Positions 17,515 to 25,350 of a stretch of DNA of 64,000 bases are shown here, piece by piece; within the stretch, counting starts at the first letter, position 1, and each line of letters starts with the position of its first letter. The stretch lies in the NCBI GenBank assembly GCA_934095825.1, contig CAKOKQ010000006.1, positions 46,491-110,490 of the forward strand. The letters run 5' to 3'. The stretch is from an uncultured Bacilli bacterium. Its GTDB lineage: Bacteria; Bacillota_I; Bacilli_A; RF39; UBA660. Position numbers and translations under genes: made by a program. The notes under the pieces were generated by a model. That model was not told the DNA's origin. It searched no databases and worked only from the letters and a program-made list of their open reading frames with translations.

Positions 17515-18120
17515 ATGAATACAGATATAGCAAATTACTTAAATAATAAAAAGTCTAATGAATCAAATAATAAGATTTATCATTACTTATCTAATCTTTT
17601 AAGTAAATTTCTTCTTAGTATCATTTTCTTAATGTTAAGTATTATCTTAATAAAAAGTAATAATAATATTAAAAATTTTTATGAAGAAGATATCTTAAAT
17701 AAACAAATTAACTTTACTAAATTTAATAACCTTTATACGAAATACTTTGGTAATATCTTACCTGATTATACTGTTCCTAATGTACCAACTCAGATAGCCT
17801 CTAATACAGAATTTGATTATACAAATGGAACTCCTTATCTTAATGGTACTAAATTAGAAACTATAGAGAACTATCCTGTTCCCATAATTACTAGTGGTAT
17901 CATAGTTTTTTTAGGTAATAAAGACTCCTTAGGACCTACTTGTATTATTCAAGGTGTAGATGGGGTTGATATCTGGTATTCTCATATTGATACTTCATCA
18001 TTAAATCTTTATGACTATGTAACAGAAGGTAAAATCTTAGCGCCCACTGAGGGTAATTACTTTTATCTAACCATTGATAGTGATGGAACCTACTTAACTT
18101 ATGATACCTATAAATCTTGA
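17515..18120 (+). CDS. SpoIVFA-like membrane protein with non-catalytic LytM domain
   Basis: This 201-residue protein has one membrane helix (about 30-48) and a C-terminal beta domain, SGIIVFLGNKDSLGPTCII to YVTEGKILAPTEGNYFYLT, that follows the M23/LytM fold but lacks the usual zinc ligands. That is the architecture of SpoIVFA, the partner and inhibitor of the SpoIVFB protease. The next gene, overlapping by 20 bases, is an M50 protease, matching the spoIVFA-spoIVFB order. A TATAAT lies at 17495-17500, very close to the start, so it may have its own promoter independent of element 2. Confidence 0.65.
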   Translation: MNTDIANYLNNKKSNESNNKIYHYLSNLLSKFLLSIIFLMLSIILIKSNNNIKNFYEEDILNKQINFTKFNNLYTKYFGNILPDYTVPNVPTQIASNTEFDYTNGTPYLNGTKLETIENYPVPIITSGIIVFLGNKDSLGPTCIIQGVDGVDIWYSHIDTSSLNLYDYVTEGKILAPTEGNYFYLTIDSDGTYLTYDTYKS

Positions 18121-18859
18121 TATTACAACTATATCTTTATATCTTCTAATGTGTCTAGCTGGTGATTTTAAAAGAGTTATTTTAACCTTTATAATCATTA
18201 TTCTTCATGAGACTGGACACATTATTTTTTTAAAATACTTTCAAGTTCCTATAACTAAATTAACTATCTATCCCTTTGGGGGTCTTATTAAAACTAATAA
18301 ATTAATTAACTTTTCTCCTTTAAAAGAACTATTAATATCATTAGGAGGTATTCTAAATCAACTTATTTTATATTTAATATTTTATTTTTTATATAAATAT
18401 AGTTTTATTAATACTTATACCTATAACTTATTTTTATCTATAAATACTAGTTTAATTATTTTTAATATTATTCCTATATATCCTCTAGATGGTTATATTA
18501 TCTTAAATAGTATTTTTAATATATATATACCTTATTTAAAAAGTAATATCTTAAGTATTATTATTTCTATTATTACTTTAATTATTTTTATCTTATATAG
18601 TTATAATTGTAAAATAAATAGTGTCTTTGTTATATCTTTTTTAGTTTATAAACTATATATTTATTTAAAAGAGTATAAGTACATTTATAATAAGTTTATA
18701 TTAGAAAGAATGATATATGATATTCCTTATAATAAAATTATTTATAAATATAAGTATAGTCCTTATTATCTTAAGTTAAGTAAGTATTATTATTTTAATT
18801 ATAAGAGTGAAAAAGAAGTAATAGATAATATTTATAAGAATTATTTAATTAATAGATAA
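18101..18859 (+). CDS. SpoIVFB-like M50 site-2 metalloprotease
   Basis: This 252-residue multi-pass membrane protein has the intramembrane zinc motif HETGH (about residue 37) and a second motif NIIPIYPLDGY carrying the conserved Asp, both typical of M50 proteases. The IYPFGGLIKTN stretch after the first motif is family-specific. Such enzymes cleave membrane-embedded substrates, and SpoIVFB processes pro-sigma-K. Here the partner-like gene upstream overlaps by 20 bases. Whether this organism sporulates is unknown, so a regulated-proteolysis role in surface signalling is an alternative. Confidence 0.75.
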   Translation: MIPINLDITTISLYLLMCLAGDFKRVILTFIIIILHETGHIIFLKYFQVPITKLTIYPFGGLIKTNKLINFSPLKELLISLGGILNQLILYLIFYFLYKYSFINTYTYNLFLSINTSLIIFNIIPIYPLDGYIILNSIFNIYIPYLKSNILSIIISIITLIIFILYSYNCKINSVFVISFLVYKLYIYLKEYKYIYNKFILERMIYDIPYNKIIYKYKYSPYYLKLSKYYYFNYKSEKEVIDNIYKNYLINR

Positions 18860-18937
18860 ACTAAAACAAGGCATCGATTTAAAATGTTTTTTTTACATAT
18901 ATTATAGATTTTTAGCCATACTAATAATTAAACCTTT

Positions 18938-19228
18938 TTCATAGAGTATGCAACTCTATGAAAGCTAACTTTCGGGTCTTATTTTTAACTTATATATTAA
19001 ATATACCATAGTTTTTAGGCTTTTTAAAGAGGATATTTTTAATCTTTATAGTCAAATTTCTAGTCAGAATATATTAGTTCAATCCCTGTATTTATAGGGC
19101 TTTGCAAGCTTATTAATAGTCAAATAAATTAATTTTATTATAGTCAAAATTTCTAGTCAAATTATTATTAATCTTAGGTAAATACGGGTCTTGCGACCTT
19201 TTTTTCATAGAGTTGCATACTCTATGAA
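18938..19228 (+). promoter_or_regulatory. Invertible promoter element 3 (predicted OFF)
   Basis: Left site 18938-18962 (centre tatgcaa) and right site 19204-19228 (centre ttgcata) are exact reverse complements over 25 bases. The minus-strand promoter block has -10 TAATAT at 18994-18999 in the conserved ggtatatttaatatataa context, facing away from the 19322 operon. Paired tagtcaaatttctagtca repeats and a single agtcaaat copy lie inside. The centre sequence is unique in the window. Confidence 0.85.
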
Positions 19229-19235
19229 ACCGAAA

Positions 19236-19262
19236 GTGCGTTATTTTGAGTTCTCAACGCAC
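19236..19262 (+). other. Conserved 5'-leader hairpin, copy 1
   Basis: Stem gtgcgtt/aacgcac around a conserved loop attttgagttctc, just outside the right recombination site and about 60 bases before the start codon. The same structure recurs after elements 4 and 9. Confidence 0.5.
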
Positions 19263-19321
19263 ATATTTAGGTAATTATTTCTAAAAAATTGTAAATAATA
19301 AAAGTAGTTAGGATATTTAAT

Positions 19322-21292
19322 ATGCAAAAGAAAAGTAAGATTAGTATATTTATTATTGGATTAGTTATAGTTTTAACAAGTATAGGTTTATCTTATGCTT
19401 ATTGGAAAACTACTATAATGGGGGCTAAAGGCAATAATGTTACCTCTGGTTGTTTTAATGTTGAGATGATTAATCAAAAAGATGAGATAACTTTAGGCAG
19501 TACTTTTCCCATAACTGATGCTGAAGGGTTAAAACTAAAACCATTTAGTTTTACTTTAAAGAATACTTGTACAATCTTTGCTCATTACTATGTTAATATG
19601 GAGATGCTAGAAGGAACGACTCTAAATAGTAAATTTGTAGCTGTAAGAGTTAATAATGAAGCCATTAATACTTTAGATACTTATAAAGTAGCAAATACTA
19701 CTATTAATACTTCAACAGAATCAAGAACGATTTCCGAAGGTTACTTAGGAGCAGATGAAGAAGTAGATTATACGGTATCATTCTGGATGGATGAAGATGC
19801 TACCATCGATGATGATGTTATGAATAAAGTCTTTAAATCTAAAATAGTTATTAATTCCGAACCTGGTAAGTATGATCCAGTATCGGCTGGTTATGATACA
19901 TTACACGATGCGATACTGGCAAATGAATATCAAACTACTCCAGAAATAGCAAAGACTAAGATTGCCAATAAACAGGAAGTTGATTTAAGTCAGACGGCAC
20001 CAATAATAAAGTGGGTAGAAAAAACAGGAGAAAGTACAATCCAGCAAGTTGTAAAACCAACTGCTGAAGCAATCAGCTCAGTATCAGAGTTAAGCAATTT
20101 AAACAGCAATGAACAGTACATGAATATATGTACTACAAAAACTTTTGATAGCACCTCAGGAAGATATTTGTTAAGCGATTGTTCTTTAAAGGACCCAACA
20201 ACATTAAAATATACTGGTGATGAAGGTTTTTATTATTCTAGCGAATATATGGCATTAAATCAAACGACTTCTAAGTTTTTTGTTACAAGAAACGATGCTG
20301 ATGCAAAAATATATAAAATTATAAGTGCCACTAAAACAACCGATACTAAAGCAACAGCTGGAATAAGTTATGATGCTAATATTTATAGTTTATCTTGCAT
20401 TTCTTTGGAGGAGAGTGAATTAGAGTCTGATAATTCTGATAAGGGCCTATATCAGACAATTGATGATTATGGAACAACTTATTATTATCGTGGTAATGTG
20501 AAAAATAATAATGTATATTTTGCAGGCTTTTATTGGCAAATTGTTAGAATTAATGGTGATGGTACTATTAGATTAATGTATAATGGTACTAAAAAAAATT
20601 CTACTGGCTCAGAAAAAAGTAGTGATCATTCTAGTTTTAATATATCAACGGCTTCGCCAAGTTATGTTGGTTATATGTATGGTAATTATAGTGCTATAAA
20701 CTATGATGAGGTACATGCTAATATCAATGATTCTAATGTTAAATCAAAGGCTGATTCTTGGTATAAGTCAAATATTATTGATAAAGGCTATAGCAGTTTT
20801 GTATCAAGTGCAACAGGTTTTTGTGGTGATAGAACATTGATTACAGGAAATGGTGTCCATTCTGATACTAATACTGAATTTGGTGCTTTAAAGAGAATGT
20901 ATGATAATACTGCAACTTTAGTTTGTCTTAATCAGCAGAATGATTTATATACAACATCTGTAGCGGATATTGGAAATGCAGCACTGATTTATCCCATTGG
21001 TTTAATAACCTATGACGAACTAGTATTTTCTGGTCTAAATAGTAATAAACTAAACAAATTAGCATGGACTTATTCGAGTGAAAACTATTGGACAATGACT
21101 CCATCTAGTTTTTCAGCATCATGGAAGGTTCCCTATGAAATGATTCAAAATAGTACTGGCTATATTAGCTCTTGGTGGGAAGTTACCTTTGATTTCAATA
21201 TTAGACCTGTTATAAATCTAAAATCAGATGTTAAAATTACTGGCGGAACTGGAACAGCTAATGACCCGTTTGTAGTAGATACAAATAATTAA
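19322..21292 (+). CDS. Exported CalY/TasA-like plus lectin-like surface protein
   Basis: This 656-residue protein starts with a signal-like segment (ISIFIIGLVIVLTSIGLSYAYW), the form seen in SipW-processed TasA/CalY proteins, then a ~180-residue beta domain (FNVEMINQKDEI to KSKIVINSEP). A linker repeated in its paralogues (GYDTLHDAILANEYQTTPE) leads to a C-terminal lectin-like domain (YYYRGNVKNNNVYFAGFYW, RINGDGTIRLMYNGT, FCGDRT, NYWTMTPS, RPVINLKSDV). The last ~60 residues before RPVINL differ most between paralogues. It is the first gene behind element 3 and is followed by a conserved hairpin, then two more surface genes. Confidence 0.75.
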   Translation: MQKKSKISIFIIGLVIVLTSIGLSYAYWKTTIMGAKGNNVTSGCFNVEMINQKDEITLGSTFPITDAEGLKLKPFSFTLKNTCTIFAHYYVNMEMLEGTTLNSKFVAVRVNNEAINTLDTYKVANTTINTSTESRTISEGYLGADEEVDYTVSFWMDEDATIDDDVMNKVFKSKIVINSEPGKYDPVSAGYDTLHDAILANEYQTTPEIAKTKIANKQEVDLSQTAPIIKWVEKTGESTIQQVVKPTAEAISSVSELSNLNSNEQYMNICTTKTFDSTSGRYLLSDCSLKDPTTLKYTGDEGFYYSSEYMALNQTTSKFFVTRNDADAKIYKIISATKTTDTKATAGISYDANIYSLSCISLEESELESDNSDKGLYQTIDDYGTTYYYRGNVKNNNVYFAGFYWQIVRINGDGTIRLMYNGTKKNSTGSEKSSDHSSFNISTASPSYVGYMYGNYSAINYDEVHANINDSNVKSKADSWYKSNIIDKGYSSFVSSATGFCGDRTLITGNGVHSDTNTEFGALKRMYDNTATLVCLNQQNDLYTTSVADIGNAALIYPIGLITYDELVFSGLNSNKLNKLAWTYSSENYWTMTPSSFSASWKVPYEMIQNSTGYISSWWEVTFDFNIRPVINLKSDVKITGGTGTANDPFVVDTNN

Positions 21293-21370
21293 GTAACTGG
21301 GGCCTAAAAAAATAAATATTTTAGTATGGTTTATTTATAATTCTCTTATCAAAAATGGCCCCAGTTACTT
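21291..21370 (+). other. Intercistronic long-stem RNA hairpin, copy 1
   Basis: A perfect 14-bp stem (aagtaactggggcc/ggccccagttactt) encloses a ~50-base loop and is followed by TTTTAA. A second copy at 24803-24875 keeps the loop sequence (agtatg, atttataa, attctcttatcaaa) but changes the outer stem on both sides. It could be a partial terminator inside the operon or a structured regulatory RNA. Confidence 0.55.
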
Positions 21371-21396
21371 TTTAATGAATATAAAGGAGTTTAACT

Positions 21397-22848
21397 ATGA
21401 CAAAGAAAAATATAATATTTTTAAGCGTATCTTTAGTATTAATAATATTATTAGGAATAGGAGTATCTTATTCAATGTGGAATGTTAGTGTATCACAAGA
21501 TACTAATAATACTGCTTATACAGAATGTTTTGATTTATCTATAACTAATAAAGAAAATAATATTAATTTAGATAATGCCTATCCAATAAGTAATGATAAG
21601 GGTAAAAGTTTAACTCCTTATACTTTTACTGTTACTAATACTTGTGATGTTACTGCACAGTATTCAGTTAATTTAGAAGTATTAAATAACAGTACTTTAT
21701 CTAGTAAATTTATTGATGTAATGTTTGAAGGTAATATAAATTTGCTTAGTAGTTATGATTCTACAGATAAAGTAAATACTAGTAGTATAGAAAGTAGAAA
21801 ATTAACTACAGGTATTTTAAAATCTAGAGAAAGTAAAGATTATTCTTTAAGACTATGGATAGATTATAATACTACTTTAGAAGATTTGAATAATGAGATT
21901 AAAACTTTTAAATCTAAAATAGTAGTAGTAGGTAAACCAATAAACTATACTGGTGATACTGTATTTAATTTTGATTATACAGGAGCTGAACAAACTTTTG
22001 CTGCTCCAATTTCAGGAACTTATAAGTTAGAAACATGGGGAGCGCAGGGAGGAAACGCCATTTTTAATGGCAATGAATTAGAAAATGTTTTTTATGGTGG
22101 GTATTCAAATGGAAAGATATATTTAAAAAAAGATAATCAAATTTTTATTAGTGTTGGAGGTAAAGGTAATATTGGGGTTATCGGTAATCAATCTTTAGGA
22201 GGTTGGAATGGCGGTGGAAACGGCGATTGGGACCATGCTGATGATGATGCTTGTGGAGGCGGCGGTGGAGCAACCTCAATGCAAAATGTTTTTATTGCTG
22301 ATGGGCAATTAAAAAATTATGAAAGTAATAAATCAGCTGTTTTAATTGTAGCTGGAGGTTCAAGTGGCATGGGTGCGTCTCCAACAGGAATTTCTTCTGC
22401 TGTAAATGCTGGTATGTATTTGTCGTCGGGTGGCGGTTATCTTGGTGGGGCATGCGTAAAAATAGGAGCCAAAGTTTGGGATATTTGTAGCGAAAAAGCA
22501 AATCAAACCAATGGTTATTCGTTCGGACAAGGTGGTTCTGCACCCAAATTGGATAGAAATTTTAATCAAGAAATACCTGGCGGCGGTGGTGGTTACTATG
22601 GTGGTTATACATTAACGAGCAATGATATATCAAGTGGTTATGCTTGGTCTACATCTGGTGGCGGTTCTGGATACATTGGAAATTCACTTCTAACTAATAA
22701 AGTCATGTATTGTTATAACTGTGAAGAATCTAATGAAGAAAGTACTAAAACCATATCAACTACTTGTAATGAAGAAACGCCTACTAGTTACTGTGCTAAA
22801 AAGGGTAATGGTTATGCTAGAATAACTTTAGTAAGTATAGATGAATAG
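21397..22848 (+). CDS. Exported CalY-like plus glycine-rich domain protein
   Basis: This 483-residue protein has a SipW-type signal (LVLIILLGIGVSYSMW), a CalY/TasA-like beta domain to about residue 180, then DYTGAEQTFAAPISGTYKLE and TWGAQGGNA, the opening of the glycine-rich domain also found in ALK/LTK receptors (PF12810-like), with GGGGGATS and GGGGGYYGG stretches. It closes with a Cys-rich end (MYCYNCEES ... TTCNEE). The C-terminal ~60 residues are nearly identical to the 62499 protein. It is the middle gene of the element 3 operon, with an RBS (aaggag) before ATG 21397. Confidence 0.75.
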   Translation: MTKKNIIFLSVSLVLIILLGIGVSYSMWNVSVSQDTNNTAYTECFDLSITNKENNINLDNAYPISNDKGKSLTPYTFTVTNTCDVTAQYSVNLEVLNNSTLSSKFIDVMFEGNINLLSSYDSTDKVNTSSIESRKLTTGILKSRESKDYSLRLWIDYNTTLEDLNNEIKTFKSKIVVVGKPINYTGDTVFNFDYTGAEQTFAAPISGTYKLETWGAQGGNAIFNGNELENVFYGGYSNGKIYLKKDNQIFISVGGKGNIGVIGNQSLGGWNGGGNGDWDHADDDACGGGGGATSMQNVFIADGQLKNYESNKSAVLIVAGGSSGMGASPTGISSAVNAGMYLSSGGGYLGGACVKIGAKVWDICSEKANQTNGYSFGQGGSAPKLDRNFNQEIPGGGGGYYGGYTLTSNDISSGYAWSTSGGGSGYIGNSLLTNKVMYCYNCEESNEESTKTISTTCNEETPTSYCAKKGNGYARITLVSIDE

Positions 22849-22858
22849 GGGATAATTG

Positions 22859-24805
22859 ATGAAAAAGAAAATAATATTACCAGTGTTAACTATTCTGGGT
22901 ATATCTTTAATACTGGTAGGAACATCATATGCTTACTGGAGATTTACCTATATTAGTGATAAAACTAATATAGGTAAAAGTAAATGTTTAAGTATAGAAT
23001 TAACCAATCAAAAGAATGAAATTAGTTTAAATAATACATATCCTATAAGTGATATAGAAGGTAAAAAATTAACACCTTATTCTTTTACTATTAATAATAC
23101 TTGTGATACCTTTATTTCTTATGATGTTAACTTAGAAATGTTAGAAGGTACTACGATGAATAGTAAGTATATGGCGGTAATGATTAATAATGAACATAAA
23201 GAATTATTAAGTAATTTAGATAATGCTAATACAGTTATGAGTAGTAGTGTAGAATCTAGAAAATTAGTATCTGGTTCTTTAGGAGTAGGAGATTCTGTAG
23301 ATTATACTTTAAGATTATGGATAGATGAGTCAGTTACTTTAAGTGATGATGCTCAGAATAAAACATTTACTTCTAAAATAGTAGTAACTGCTCAACCTAG
23401 TAATTATAGTCCTAAAGATGCGGGATATGATACTTTACATGATGCCATACTTGCTAATGAATATCAGACTACTCCTGAGAAAGCTATAGAAAAGATAAAG
23501 GCTAAAGGAGAGCCGGATTTAAGTCAGACTGCTCCAATAATAAAGTGGAAAGAAAATATATCTAATGACATTACGACATTGGAAGTCACAAAATTTGCAA
23601 GTGAATCAATTAATTCAGATAAAAAAACATCGTTATTAGCTAAAAATGATTATTTAGTGAATGTATCAAGTAATTTAACATTTAATGAAGACAATGGAGA
23701 ATTTTATTTGGATAATTTTGTTAACATTGATCCAACATCTTTAGACTTCGAAAAAAAAGATTACTATATAATAAACGAAGGAATAACAACTAGAGATGTT
23801 GATGGTTATACATACTACTGGAATTATCATAGTACATCTGATAAATTTGTGTATAAAATTATTTCGGTAGAAAAAGAAAATGTGACCGTTTATTCTAATT
23901 ATAGTGGAATAAAATATATATTTTCTGTAAAAAAAATGACATCATATGAAAATGAAATTGATAAATCTGATAAAGGTTTATACCAATCAACCGATGATTA
24001 TGGAACAACTTATTATTACCGAGGAAATATTAACAATAATAATGTATATTTTGCTGGATTTTATTGGCAGATTATTAGAATAAACGGTGATAATACTATT
24101 CGTTTAATGTTTAATGGAACCGGCAATAAAAATAATGAATTAGATAAATTTATTGGTAAAACTTCATACAATAATGATAGAAATTCACCTGCTTATGGCG
24201 GATACATGTATGGAAACAATGTGGATTCTAGAGAAAATTCTTTGAAAAATGAAATAAATTCAACTCTAAAGAGTTTTATTGATAAATGGTATTCTAATAA
24301 TATTGTAAATAGGAGCTATGAAAAATATATTAGCGATAGTGGTTTTTGCAATGATCGTTCATTATTCAGTGGAGATGGCTATTCAACAAATTCCGTTACC
24401 ATATTTGGAAGTTATACTTCTGAGAAAGTTTCCTATATTTGCAAAAATAAAGAAAGTGATTTATTTACAACTGTTACAGCAAATATTGGCAATAAATCTT
24501 TGAATTATCCGATTGGCACTATTACTTATGATGAGTTGATTTTTGCTGGTAATAAAGACACTATAAAAAATAAGTTTGCTTGGACATATAGCAATTATTC
24601 ATATTTAACAATGTCACCAAGTAGATATGATCCATCTTATTCAACACAAGATGTTTGGACTCTTACACCAACATATCTTCAAGCATGGCAACCGGTTACT
24701 TATGAATCTTATGTTAAACCTGTTATTTCGTTAAAAGCTGATGTTAAAATATCTGGCGGTATTGGAACAGTAAATGATCCTTTTATAATTGATATTAATA
24801 ATTAA
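22859..24805 (+). CDS. Exported CalY/TasA-like plus lectin-like surface protein
   Basis: This 648-residue paralogue of 19322 has a signal segment ending SYAYWRF, a beta domain, the GYDTLHDAILANEYQTTPE linker and a lectin-like domain (YYYRGNINNNNVYFAGFYW, FCNDRS, YLTMSPSRYDPSY, KPVISLKADV). The middle 100 residues (240-370) have no match to 19322. ATG 22859 is preferred over the adjacent TTG 22856; aggggat precedes it. It is the third gene behind element 3. The partial gene at the window end (63934) starts with an almost identical sequence. Confidence 0.75.
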   Translation: MKKKIILPVLTILGISLILVGTSYAYWRFTYISDKTNIGKSKCLSIELTNQKNEISLNNTYPISDIEGKKLTPYSFTINNTCDTFISYDVNLEMLEGTTMNSKYMAVMINNEHKELLSNLDNANTVMSSSVESRKLVSGSLGVGDSVDYTLRLWIDESVTLSDDAQNKTFTSKIVVTAQPSNYSPKDAGYDTLHDAILANEYQTTPEKAIEKIKAKGEPDLSQTAPIIKWKENISNDITTLEVTKFASESINSDKKTSLLAKNDYLVNVSSNLTFNEDNGEFYLDNFVNIDPTSLDFEKKDYYIINEGITTRDVDGYTYYWNYHSTSDKFVYKIISVEKENVTVYSNYSGIKYIFSVKKMTSYENEIDKSDKGLYQSTDDYGTTYYYRGNINNNNVYFAGFYWQIIRINGDNTIRLMFNGTGNKNNELDKFIGKTSYNNDRNSPAYGGYMYGNNVDSRENSLKNEINSTLKSFIDKWYSNNIVNRSYEKYISDSGFCNDRSLFSGDGYSTNSVTIFGSYTSEKVSYICKNKESDLFTTVTANIGNKSLNYPIGTITYDELIFAGNKDTIKNKFAWTYSNYSYLTMSPSRYDPSYSTQDVWTLTPTYLQAWQPVTYESYVKPVISLKADVKISGGIGTVNDPFIIDINN

Positions 24806-24875
24806 TGGGGCCAAATAAAAAAACATAACTTCAGTATGTTAATTTATAAAATTCTCTTATCAAATGGCCCCATTA
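24803..24875 (+). other. Intercistronic long-stem RNA hairpin, copy 2
   Basis: A perfect 11-bp stem (taatggggcca/tggccccatta) encloses a ~50-base loop resembling that at 21291-21370 (cagtatgtt, atttataaaattctcttatcaaa). Outer stem bases differ between copies yet remain paired. It overlaps the stop codon of the preceding gene. Confidence 0.55.
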
Positions 24876-24963
24876 CTTATAAATATTCTGGTAGCAAGTC
24901 TATCAGTTTTTTTATCTGTATAATTTATAAATATTATGGATAAACTAGTTAAATATGACATTT

Positions 24964-25254
24964 TTCATAGAGTATCTAACTCTATGAAAGCTAACTTTAG
25001 GCACTTATTTTTAACTTATATATTAAATATACCATAGTTTTTAGGCTTTTCAAAGAATAATTTTAGGCCAATTATAGTCAGATTTCTAGTCAGGAATTTA
25101 CTTAATAAAGCCAGTATTTACGGGGGTTTGCTAAATATTTTGTAGTCAAATATTTAATATTTATTGTAGTCAGAATTTCTAGTCAAACTTTTATTAATCC
25201 TAGGTAGATACGGGCTTTGAAACCCATTTTTCATAGAGTTAGATACTCTATGAA
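24964..25254 (+). promoter_or_regulatory. Invertible promoter element 4 (predicted OFF)
   Basis: Left site 24964-24988 (centre tatctaa) and right site 25230-25254 (centre ttagata) are exact reverse complements. The minus-strand -10 TAATAT is at 25020-25025, pointing away from the 25351 gene. Interior layout and sequence closely follow element 3, but the 7-bp centre is different, so recombination between elements 3 and 4 should be disfavoured. Confidence 0.85.
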
Positions 25255-25262
25255 ACCGAAAT

Positions 25263-25287
25263 TGCGTTATTTTGAGTTCCAAACGCA
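25263..25287 (+). other. Conserved 5'-leader hairpin, copy 2
   Basis: Stem tgcgtt/aacgca with the same attttgagttcc loop as the copy at 19236, outside the right recombination site. Confidence 0.45.
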
Positions 25288-25350
25288 CATATTCAGGTAA
25301 TTGTTTCTAAAAAATTGGTAATAATAAAAGTAGTAAAGGTATTGATTATA

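Noticed and set aside
22292..22569. Minus-strand open frames opposite the glycine-rich gene.
   Set aside because: They are shadows of the Gly codons on the other strand, with no RBS and biased composition.
24318..24503. Short plus-strand open frame inside the 22859 gene.
   Set aside because: Lies fully within a well-supported gene in another frame and lacks an RBS.
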